A stretch of 9,891 bases of DNA from Flavobacteriaceae bacterium (GTDB lineage: Bacteria > Bacteroidota > Bacteroidia > Flavobacteriales > Flavobacteriaceae). The stretch spans positions 1 through 9,891 of the forward strand of contig JAQWON010000113.1 in assembly GCA_029245825.1 (NCBI GenBank), written 5' to 3'. This document shows, piece by piece, positions 9,101 through 9,891 of the stretch (position 1 is its first letter; the number at the start of each line of letters is the position of its first letter). A model generated the notes under the pieces. That model was not told where the DNA came from and ran no database searches. It worked only from the letters and a program-made list of their open reading frames with translations. Made by a program: the position numbers and the translations under genes.

Positions 9101-9711
9101 TCGGATTGTTGTCTGGCATCGCTCCAAAACCGGACCTCATCAAGAGCCCCATCAATATATTGTCTCGAAGCATCCCAATACCCAGCACCTAAACCAATTA
9201 TATTTGTTGTACTTGTTAGTCCCCGGCCACCATTAGAATGATTATTTTCCCCTACTAAACTTCCATTAATGTAGACTTTTAATGTTGAAGTACCACCAGA
9301 TTTTAAAAAAGTAAAAGCGACATGAGTCCAGGTATTTAAAGGTATTGTAGAGGAGGATCTAACATCAGGCCAATTGCCATTATAATCACGTCTATACCTA
9401 CCTTCTAAATAAATGCTCCCATTAATATTTAAAAAATAAAGACTCCAGTCATTTTTTTTCTCAATAAGATATCTTCTATCAGAGCTTGAAGGGTCTGAGG
9501 TTTGCGGCGGAGCAGTGTCGAGTTTTACCCACGCTTCAAAGGTAAACCGATCACTATCAAATTTAAGATCATTTGTTGATGGAATCTTAATGTAATCATT
9601 GGTTCCATCTAACTGTATATAGTTAGAAAGGATGTTGCTTTGAGAAATTCCAAAAAGAGGAACTAGTAAAGCTATTAAAATGAATAGTTTTTTTTTCAAA
9701 TAAAAAGTCAT
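1..9711 (-). CDS. Giant secreted multidomain adhesin-like protein (C-terminus beyond window)
   Basis: The frame is open over 3,237 codons from ATG 9711-9709 to base 1, with no stop seen, so the protein is incomplete. The start is set by AAGGAG 9 bases upstream and an in-frame TAA two codons upstream. In order it carries a Sec signal peptide, three LamG-like domains, three Ig-like modules, a GLUG repeat domain, a C-type-lectin-like domain, a cadherin-like module, Ig-like modules around a fourth LamG, a possible HmuY-like sandwich, TSP3 calcium repeats, two cadherin-like modules and the start of more TSP3 repeats. There are no transmembrane segments after the signal peptide and no enzyme motif that I can recognise. 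Families of this type mediate adhesion or ligand binding at the cell surface; that role is inferred. The modular make-up resembles type IX-secreted Bacteroidota adhesins, whose C-terminal sorting domain would lie outside the window. Cysteines are few and concentrated in the TSP3 block, as expected for an extracellular beta-rich protein. Confidence 0.93.
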   Translation of the reverse strand, partial: MTFYLKKKLFILIALLVPLFGISQSNILSNYIQLDGTNDYIKIPSTNDLKFDSDRFTFEAWVKLDTAPPQTSDPSSSDRRYLIEKKNDWSLYFLNINGSIYLEGRYRRDYNGNWPDVRSSSTIPLNTWTHVAFTFLKSGGTSTLKVYINGSLVGENNHSNGGRGLTSTTNIIGLGAGYWDASRQYIDGALDEVRFWSDARQQSDINTYKNQSVDGANNLVLYYKLDETSGDAADSSSNNNNGTLEGGASWGSEVEPSTNTGNTVIETVCAVSDLPASVRNGITAFWPMCSSNPTAEVAAGSYGLSPSNGNKFVQNQNLIDKTSGAIATAFYFNGTDSYFGITNGQTNSFDFDGDGTVEDLSVSFWIKNDLPSNHNGAHIWHRANNGLTMGVDSNGWKTNIAKQGVEVITYSGGGNGSSRPLPSGVWTHVSVTKSGTTYKIYFDGQETVSQNYSTNVPPSGNLLFGKSYGSGGHGGAYFFQGYMTQLMMHNRALTQSEVLSLAATVTTTPSATLSLAHNHPDTVVSDIDNVRITANFSGGTIPTNGLIAYLDAGNENSYAGSGNTWTDISGSGNHFTFGSARDYHADIGDGRKAFKFFNANSYANSASALINANAYTKIAMYYPLNTSRNIISAPSGGSHAFWMNDTHNGLYSGHSGSWSRVSYVHQQGMKDKWNFGAVSFNNSSGWKLYHNGNLVDTDSNTDPPNGNRKVQIGAHHEGNRYKGYIPLVLIYNRVLSDAEIQDVYNYFAPKYGLAGNAQGSGTVSSSVVTAVINISGVVTNTAMTATSSSSWYYDWNVPGNIDIENRPDVANDGAVVTVSATDPSGSTYAFTNSITFTIDNVHPKVHSVNFVGTSLNPGSSTNTATIEVIFTEDLFASRVSATSTGTIDVNDFILSINSSSTYLSSSTPTTMSVTNTSATDGKKYTLSFPFNGSFEQGNSIIVNVVSDTYDYAGNNYEMITSSQYSNTLTITTSNTTPRINHLDISVSHYSGISHGSSSTTSTNTIVVYPGDVVDIGVGFSKSMSPTPTISITNNVATNAPMTATSSSSYWRYTWNVSPTSATYSGVILQASVTATDTAGNPLSGVMSSGLNIGDLPMTFTFGSGSTTPTGSGTAQNPYIIDSFEDLRWISENPSKWDKWYVQTEDIDAYPSRYMNDAGTNTSTIEGFPPIGTLTNPFSGSYNGYHHNIYGLYINRPGQDYVGLFGAVLGNPNAFAQSGDISNLFLENVFVSGREFVGSLIGIFGANTDTRGLVKNCHSYGVVVANTSGGGLIGRQGKNATTTYSSAHVFVSGGELLGGLVGNTIGNASNAVSLISYSYATGPVSGTQNLGGFVGSIGQYSMIRNSYAMGTVSGTGNNVGGFVGYDDSRSNQKGRQYTFSTGRATGVGNNVGGSSGGMDSNSTGADNLWDKQTSSKTTSGGTSGGKEIGKTTSELFSRYTYAHWANFDQNWIITGNLNHGYPALRYNNIIELEDISFLPATSQISMTLADPDLDIQASELSLSIISDQNSSVTSYSSVPTNLTTSTITVGSSTGTLLKFGINITGGYHDGDEVIKITDTSTHTTNQSSTTSSGTTYYDDYYYPIYLTVDTYSMMENTNVYEPTIDGYIFLGDYQGKLFFVSATSTGVISSDTWANQKAKAQTALASITSVGTLAVIGDTNENAALGGMIEHFREWYGTECLTSQESNTIGCNSSSASLNEAWIGVYKASDGSIKNEYGGLAQSYLPWRSDHPTGSNQNAIMFTQDGTSQGFSSEKNYWTDEGENDSHPAIMELRSFGATENVTSTLTIRESSYQSSNSLLQRIIEVEPNSQDSWSITGPDASAFTLQGSQTTSSSNVVLVLPPKDYENPTDANEDGVYEFELVATYPYNIVRKFQLRIGINDYDENLPHIEHIEVTPNNSIIKVHFSEPVTSNASGTIANIATGSFSYSISGGTATLTTANPTSVSVSGSVLSLGLSLVSSATGNEILTLGIATNTLYDLQGNPVASNQTTKTVKLRDQIAPKFTGIYLNQNNSAVAVSFSEPLSASASGVTALNPGNFRLTINGGTATLGSTTPTSVSVMNSNLVSSFAVVSGTTIPVSNTYVLSFTLNGSINGSEILTVSPTSLNANSAGAIFDHSANLLGVNQVSNTIRLVYRNVPNNVPINGLIAYYPFQNQTANDASGNSNHGTINGGGLTSTNRTGNNKAFEFDGSNDYISLPFTYTALPMTISAWINADVTSGERSIVDSDISGSYGTSLITGYTNGDNTIDIEYHNGWYNSPKTVVANQWMHLIGVFESGKVTLYVDGVYIGSKTFSQGGNEGGNFRIGRHNQGDPQWFDGEIDDVALWNRLLTAEEIGRLSPPAISEVSIKPKDVHPASTSSNTVKHTIEVKFSKPVSGSSSNTGASLNANDFSLSVTSTTSLITISSPLNINGSGDTYYIDFNVTGITTGLETLTVNVVSNTIFDEFGSPVSTEQKSNTTNLLNTPPFLLSTEIDSNNAHVKVSFNESIFSATVSGGSVTNISTPTTSNFRYELQGGTATISSVIPSSLVVSSTPGIYFLGLSLTSTPTGGEKLRVYPNTNNNPVDDKGAPWKLLGNVSNTVDLIDRKPPFIKEAMVIYAQVPRADASNISSAPVSTTSIAFNAYYDFETGNLFTQTGQNPGTNFDLKFAYNSTTAVGARMFWNEAAANMALVYDKGFDVLKSSDITLYYYCKTIGDDDDDCENVDTQPTNFTGIIQTNEGNYFAVKYLSESSSAVTFKFKKLNDEGVFTGTSTFTLELEFSEAIYSTNTSSGSLAPNNFWLSTSSGTASLISPNPVNLSSSDGASSNAMNGPYFKFDFNVKGSVDGSQTITITPSPTLYDALGNPTSSTDSITIPLAPDDDGDGVTNLFDRCPGTKQGEGVDRFGCSAFQNDGDGDGVHNDFDFCPDTPPDTKVDRRGCAPFEVDTDGDGVPDVKDNCIEIPNPKQFDYDGDGFGDACDFDPVIDWITLEVGEDAPVGTVAAIFRAYDLADGLVNVKIEDESGLFAITSNVSGTQVLGTIEVIGELDYEKATFHEVLVMATNATGYSEKIIRIKVADVPNTRYTGRFFISIFDLSNEDETQGAKVDYKRYFNPFNRGVGKWKIKKKISGGNDKHLFTIRTPGGGGIDKRDEDEGEDYLDFINPPDYENPQDHNKDNIYEVDVEYINTQDGAPEVPIPVTQFQLQVPEGESTAIELQSRPALPTDDTDGDGVPDIIDNSPVVANPDQTDLDGDGIGDV
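121..531 (-). other. Cadherin-like module (residues ~3061-3197)
   Basis: After NTRYTGRFFISIFDLSN come a long Lys/Arg-rich insertion, KWKIKKKISGGNDKHLF, and an acidic GGGGIDKRDEDEGEDYLDF. The motif PPDYENPQDHNKDNIYEVDV (3143-3162) is a close match to the cadherin-like motif at 1841-1857. The charged insert makes this copy longer than usual. The C-terminal part reads FQLQVPEGE before a Pro/Asp linker into TSP3. Confidence 0.7.
532..822 (-). other. Cadherin-like module (residues ~2964-3060)
   Basis: Signature segments are LEVGEDAPVGTVAAIFRAYD (2969-2988), DESGLFAIT, GTIEVIGELDYEKATFHEV (LDYE at 3026-3029), VMATNATG and a closing IKVADVPNT. This is a full cadherin repeat: E-x-A..G..V, DxA-type loop, LDYE, and V.D at the end. 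Calcium would rigidify it together with the TSP3 repeats on its N-terminal side. Confidence 0.82.
823..1140 (-). other. Thrombospondin type 3 calcium-binding repeats, first block (residues ~2858-2963)
   Basis: Three consecutive units start DDDGDGVTN, DGDGDGVHN and DTDGDGVPD, with a final DYDGDGFGDAC. Each holds the D-x-D-G-D-G-h-x-D calcium-binding core. Cysteines at 2872, 2886, 2905, 2919, 2938 and 2958 are positioned for disulfides between repeats (DRCPGT...RFGC type). Such blocks are rigid, calcium-loaded stalks in secreted proteins and often precede the C-terminal anchor in Bacteroidota. Confidence 0.92.
1141..1485 (-). other. SbsA-type Ig-like module (residues ~2743-2857)
   Basis: Contains TFTLELEFSEAIYS, APNNFWLSTSSGTASL (SGTASL at 2785-2790), a FKFDFNVKGSVDG strand and QTITITPSPTLYDALGNPTS. 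The LEFSEA opening and YDALGNP end are the same frame as the other SbsA-type modules. It abuts the TSP3 block directly. Confidence 0.72.
1486..1860 (-). other. Possible HmuY-like beta-sandwich with acidic Cys loop (residues ~2618-2742)
   Basis: It opens IAFNAYYDFETG (2619-2630) and has NFDLKFAYN (2643-2651). An aromatic helix-like segment MFWNEAAANMALVYDKGFDV (2660-2679) follows, and it closes FTGIIQTNEGNYFAVKYLS then AVTFKFKKL. The FETG, W/F-D-L-x-F and T.EGxY......V.F.F pattern recalls HmuY, the heme-binding family of Porphyromonas and relatives. C2691 and C2701 bracket GDDDDD (five Asp, 2696-2700), a likely disulfide-closed acidic loop. I cannot name heme ligands, so this may simply be an unrelated insertion domain. 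Confidence 0.4.
1951..2322 (-). other. SbsA-type Ig-like module (residues ~2464-2587)
   Basis: Begins TPPFLLSTEIDSNNAHVKVS with FNESIFSATV, then SNFRYELQGGTATI (GGTATI at 2515-2520), a SSLVVSSTP strand and GGEKLRVYP. The end is DDKGAPWKLLGNVSNTVDLI. It is a complete module with the middle strand conserved relative to the modules at 1886-2137. Confidence 0.7.
2323..2694 (-). other. SbsA-type Ig-like module (residues ~2340-2463)
   Basis: Begins PPAISEVSIKPKDVHPAST, then HTIEVKFSKPVSG, NANDFSLSVTST, a TYYIDFNVTG strand and TLTVNVVSNTIFDEFGSPV. It follows LamG4 with no linker. The F.LSV strand and FDEFGSPV end fit the SbsA/Big_5 pattern, but the GGTATL segment is absent. Confidence 0.68.
2695..3285 (-). 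other. LamG/concanavalin-like domain 4 (residues ~2143-2339)
   Basis: Starts INGLIAYYPFQNQTANDASG at 2143, continues FEFDGSNDYISLP (2186-2198) and MTISAWIN (2206-2213). QWMHLIGVFESGKVTLYVDG follows, then FRIGRHNQ, and it ends DGEIDDVALWNRLLTAEEI. This is a textbook LamG_3 unit of full length. It stands far from the three N-terminal LamG units, between pairs of Ig modules, which suggests a second ligand-binding site along the stalk. Confidence 0.87.
3301..3723 (-). other. SbsA-type Ig-like module (residues ~1997-2137)
   Basis: Begins QIAPKFTGIYLN with VAVSFSEPLSASASGV, then GNFRLTINGGTATL (GGTATL at 2044-2049) and TPTSVSVM. A NGSEILTVSPTSLNA strand follows, and it ends ANLLGVNQVSNTIRLV. It is the closest neighbour in sequence to the previous module and immediately adjacent to it, a tandem pair leading into LamG4. 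Confidence 0.75.
3724..4056 (-). other. SbsA-type Ig-like module (residues ~1886-1996)
   Basis: Begins LPHIEHIEVTP with IIKVHFSEPV, then SGGTATL (GGTATL at 1931-1936), a TSVSVSG strand and ...LGLSL. It closes with TNTLYDLQGNPVASNQTTKT. The VxFSEPV opening, GGTATL middle and YD.xGNP end are the pattern shared by most SbsA-type modules of this protein. It is a structural spacer, possibly with calcium. Confidence 0.75.
4057..4368 (-). other. Cadherin-like module (residues ~1782-1885)
   Basis: It runs from STLTIRESSY through an ITGPDASAFTLQ strand to VLPPKDYENPTDANEDGVYE (1839-1858) and closes with FQLRIGINDYDEN. The PPxDYENPxDxNxD.VYE motif is the calcium-coordinating signature of the cadherin-like modules common in Bacteroidota adhesins. 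The same motif recurs at 3143-3157 of this protein. It follows the lectin-like domain directly. Confidence 0.75.
4393..4896 (-). other. C-type-lectin-like domain (residues ~1606-1773)
   Basis: The landmarks appear in order: GYIFLGDYQGKLFFVSATST at the first strand (1605-1624), W1632 with the Ala-rich first helix, and TLAVIGDTNENAAL (1651 on), equivalent to the usual LA.I....EN segment. Then come AWIGVY (1700-1705), YLPWRSDHP (1723-1731), AIMF, and YWTDEGEND (1756-1764), equivalent to the W-N-D core, ending PAIMEL. The fold is convincing. Differences from animal C-type lectins are clear. The two conserved disulfide pairs are missing: no Cys in the first helix or last strand, with only C1679 and C1690 in an inserted loop. 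The sugar-specifying EPN/QPD is replaced by DHP-T. Ligand binding is therefore likely, but mannose/galactose specificity cannot be assigned. Confidence 0.8.
4897..5316 (-). other. Unassigned beta-rich region with Ser/Thr/Tyr-rich linker (residues ~1466-1605)
   Basis: The first part (about 1466-1557) has alternating hydrophobic strands, including ISMTLADPDLDIQ, ELSLSII and LLKFGINITGGYHDGDEVI. It could be an Ig- or cadherin-like module, but I do not recognise the family. It leads into a low-complexity segment from about 1553 to 1577 made almost only of Thr, Ser, Asn, Gln and Gly, then YYDDYYYPIY at 1575-1584. The latter looks like a flexible, possibly glycosylated linker directly before the lectin-like domain. 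Confidence 0.5.
5317..6378 (-). other. GLUG-repeat domain, beta-helix-like (residues ~1112-1465)
   Basis: It opens GTAQNPYIIDSFEDLRWIS and has the QTEDID (1143-1148) and NPFSGSYNG signatures of the entry segment of GLUG-motif proteins. The repeat core then shows G-G-h-h-G units at 1237-1241 (GSLIG), 1269-1273 (GGLIG), 1297-1301 (GGLVG), 1330-1334 (GGFVG) and 1359-1363 (GGFVG), spaced 28 to 33 residues. Between them are the usual NSYA.G.VSG turns. The characteristic exit is present: NLWDKQTSSKTTSGG (from 1406), then GKTTSEL and a final NHGYPALRY. GLUG domains occur in bacterial adhesins and some IgA-peptidase-associated proteins; a beta-solenoid shape is inferred. The last repeat (about 1383-1396) is degenerate. 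Confidence 0.85.
6409..6780 (-). other. Ig-like module, paralogue of the 757-840 module (residues ~978-1101)
   Basis: It has TNTIVVYPGDVVDIGVGFSK, then TPTISITNNVATNAPMTATS. SSSYWRYTWNV follows, parallel to SSSWYYDWNV in the 757-840 module, and it ends ASVTATDTAGNPLSG. Both copies share the order of a strand, TN.., MTATSSSS, aromatic run, WNV and then the T.SATD/TATD.AGN strand. The DNA of the two copies is substantially different, so the duplication is old. Confidence 0.65.
6781..7191 (-). other. SbsA-type Ig-like module (residues ~841-977)
   Basis: It begins HPKVHSVNFVGTS and includes ATIEVIFTEDL, then DVNDFILSINSSS, and ends with VVSDTYDYAGNNY. This is the layout of SbsA/Big_5-type Ig modules: a VxFxE strand, a DF.LSI strand and a closing D.AGN. 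The fold is clear from the strand pattern; no ligand can be named. Confidence 0.65.
7192..7443 (-). other. Ig-like module (residues ~757-840)
   Basis: A bacterial Ig-like beta-sandwich with the typical ending VVTVSATDPSGSTYAFTNSI before the boundary IDNVHP (838-843). It contains MTATSSSSWYYDWNV at 783-797, which returns in diverged form at about 1041-1056 in another Ig module, showing an old internal duplication. Such modules act as spacers or weak adhesion units in long surface proteins. Confidence 0.65.
7453..8100 (-). other. LamG/concanavalin-like domain 3 (residues ~538-753)
   Basis: It starts NGLIAYLDAGNENSYAGSGN (544 on), the signature of a different LamG subclass in which AYLDAGN, SY.GSG, W.D.SG follow each other. 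Later comes the WKLYHNG strand (686-692), then IGAHHEGNRYKGYIPLVLIY and YNRVLSDAEIQDVYNYF up to 747. This variant is common in phage structural proteins and in Bacteroidota surface proteins. Length and order are complete, so it should fold as a full beta-sandwich. Confidence 0.82.
8197..8868 (-). other. LamG/concanavalin-like domain 2 (residues ~282-505)
   Basis: It opens with ITAFWPM near 282, then AFYFNGTDSYF at 329-339 and SVSFWIK at 361-367. THVSVTK and YKIYFDGQ strands follow, and it closes with QLMMHNRALTQSEVLSL, the usual end of a LamG_3 unit. An acidic FDFDGDG at 349-355 inserted before the SFWIK strand resembles a calcium-binding loop. The sequence is clearly diverged from LamG1, so this is not a recent duplication. 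Confidence 0.85.
8962..9633 (-). other. LamG/concanavalin-like domain 1 (residues ~27-250)
   Basis: This is a jelly-roll beta-sandwich of the LamG_3 type. The first strand IQLDGTNDYIKIP is at 32-44, FTFEAW at 56-61, and LDEVRFWSDARQQSDI begins at 190. The closing LVLYYKLDE begins at 219, followed by the Gly/Asn-rich loop that usually begins the next unit. These domains bind carbohydrates or protein ligands, often with calcium, and lack catalysis. It is the first module after the signal peptide and so would be exposed at the distal end if the protein is anchored by its C-terminus. Confidence 0.85.
9643..9711 (-). other. Sec signal peptide of the giant adhesin (residues 1-23)
   Basis: Residues 2-8 include three lysines (K6-K8), followed by a hydrophobic core from L9 to F20 and then GIS, with Q24 as the likely first mature residue. 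There is no Cys at the cleavage point, so this is signal peptidase I rather than a lipoprotein. Mature proteins beginning with Gln are very common in Flavobacteriia. The three lysines are encoded by nine consecutive A (9688-9696), a slippage-prone tract at the very start of the gene. Confidence 0.85.
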
Positions 9712-9720
9712 GATTTAGCG

Positions 9721-9726
9721 CTCCTT
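9721..9726 (-). promoter_or_regulatory. Ribosome binding site of the giant adhesin
   Basis: The minus strand reads TAAGGAG, a long match to the anti-Shine-Dalgarno sequence, with 9 bases between AAGGAG and the ATG. An in-frame TAA at 9715-9717, two codons before the ATG, excludes any more upstream start. Together these fix the start at 9711. Strong Shine-Dalgarno sites are uncommon in Bacteroidota, which makes this one notable. Confidence 0.8.
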
Positions 9727-9734
9727 ATAAATTA

Positions 9735-9742
9735 CAAAATTA
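9735..9742 (-). promoter_or_regulatory. Candidate Bacteroidota -7 element (TAnnTTTG)
   Basis: The minus strand reads TAATTTTG, a full match to the Bacteroidota -7 consensus TAnnTTTG. The only plausible -33 TTG (plus-strand caa at 9767-9769) is 24 bases away, somewhat longer than the usual 19-21. A start 5 to 7 bases downstream would give a leader of about 20 bases that just includes the AAGGAG. The match is short and the region AT-rich, so this is tentative. Confidence 0.4.
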
Positions 9743-9747
9743 TCTTC

Positions 9748-9758
9748 AAAAAAAAAAA
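9748..9758 (-). repeat. 11-base T homopolymer (coding strand) upstream of the adhesin
   Basis: There are eleven consecutive A on the plus strand, i.e. T11 on the coding strand, 37 to 47 bases before the adhesin start codon. The tract lies just upstream of the TAATTTTG promoter candidate and downstream of a TTG that could be part of a -33 element. It could serve as the U-tract of the upstream terminator, as an upstream promoter element, or as a slippage-prone spacer. Confidence 0.7.
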
Positions 9759-9767
9759 TTGGAACAC

Positions 9768-9811
9768 AATTTACTATTATATTTTTAGATATAATAAGCT
9801 GATAGTAAATT
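9768..9811 (-). terminator. AT-rich inverted repeat, possible terminator of the upstream gene
   Basis: Perfect 10-base arms, aatttactat at 9768-9777 and atagtaaatt at 9802-9811, flank an inner 5-base pair of arms (tatat 9778-9782, atata 9789-9793) with a 6-base loop and an 8-base bulge. On the minus strand the hairpin begins 8 bases after the upstream TAA stop. It is followed, after 9 bases, by a run of 11 T. That order suggests an intrinsic terminator. However, the stem has only one G-C pair and the T run does not directly abut it, so it could equally be an operator or a chance structure in AT-rich DNA. Confidence 0.35.
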
Positions 9812-9819
9812 ATTTACAA

Positions 9820-9891
9820 TTAAAATTGACTGATTTGACCATCCATCCATTGAAGACGATCAATAATCCAAGATTTCAGGTAATTTGTTTC
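9820..9891 (-). CDS. C-terminal end of a probable CotH-kinase-family protein (partial)
   Basis: Only the last 23 codons and the TAA stop (9820-9822) are in the window; the 5' part lies beyond base 9891. The visible end reads ETNYLKSWIIDRLQWMDGQI and then SQF. The pattern of a Leu-Lys-x-Trp-Ile helix, an Arg-Leu-x-Trp-Met-Asp core and a short tail is what I know from the C-termini of CotH-family (spore-coat-H-like atypical protein kinase) domains, which are frequent in secreted Bacteroidota proteins. The catalytic part is not visible, so the family call rests on a short tail only. The gene lies on the same strand as the giant adhesin, 108 bases upstream. An inverted repeat and a promoter candidate lie between them, so they may be separate transcription units. 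No C-terminal type IX sorting domain follows, so if this protein is secreted it uses something else. Confidence 0.5.
   Translation of the reverse strand, partial: ETNYLKSWIIDRLQWMDGQISQF

Noticed and set aside
9768..9811. Inverted repeat as an insertion-sequence end or attachment site
   Set aside because: The arms are 10 bases with no flanking direct repeats or transposase; a terminator-like or chance AT-rich hairpin is simpler.

Overview
The window is almost entirely one enormous coding region on the minus strand. It starts at an ATG at 9711-9709 and stays open, without an in-frame stop, to base 1. That is at least 3,237 codons, with the C-terminus lying outside the window. The small ORFs in other frames, on either strand, are shadows of this gene and are not annotated. 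Upstream of it (9820-9891, same strand) are the last 23 codons of another gene, whose ending resembles the C-terminus of CotH-kinase-family proteins.

The DNA is AT-rich. The big protein has a Sec signal peptide ending ...FGIS/QSN, a common shape in Flavobacteriia-type Bacteroidota. It then carries a mosaic of extracellular modules typical of that phylum: LamG/concanavalin-like, Ig-like (SbsA/Big-type), GLUG repeats, C-type-lectin-like, cadherin-like and thrombospondin type 3 (TSP3) modules. I infer a Bacteroidota, probably marine or flavobacterial, but there is no rRNA or housekeeping gene to prove it.

Layout in protein order (reading 9711 down to 1): signal peptide (1-23); LamG1 (27-250); LamG2 (282-505); LamG3 (538-753); three Ig-like modules (757-1101); GLUG repeat domain (1112-1465); unassigned region with a Ser/Thr/Tyr-rich linker (1466-1605); C-type-lectin-like domain (1606-1773); cadherin-like module (1782-1885); two SbsA-type Ig modules (1886-2137); LamG4 (2143-2339); two SbsA-type Ig modules (2340-2587); a possible HmuY-like beta-sandwich with an acidic Cys loop (2618-2742); another Ig module (2743-2857); TSP3 block (2858-2963); two cadherin-like modules (2964-3197); and the start of a second TSP3 block (3203 onward). 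No enzymatic domain is recognisable. The likely job is a secreted or cell-surface adhesin: lectin-like modules bind glycans or other ligands, and calcium-binding and Ig-like modules act as spacers. Export would be by Sec and then probably type IX secretion, but the sorting domain that would prove it lies beyond base 1.

The 108-base gap between the two genes (9712-9819) holds an AT-rich inverted repeat, an 11-T tract (coding strand), a TAnnTTTG-type promoter candidate and a perfect AAGGAG ribosome binding site. The T tract sits between possible promoter elements, and a 9-A tract lies at codons 6-8. Together they raise the possibility of length-variable control of this adhesin.
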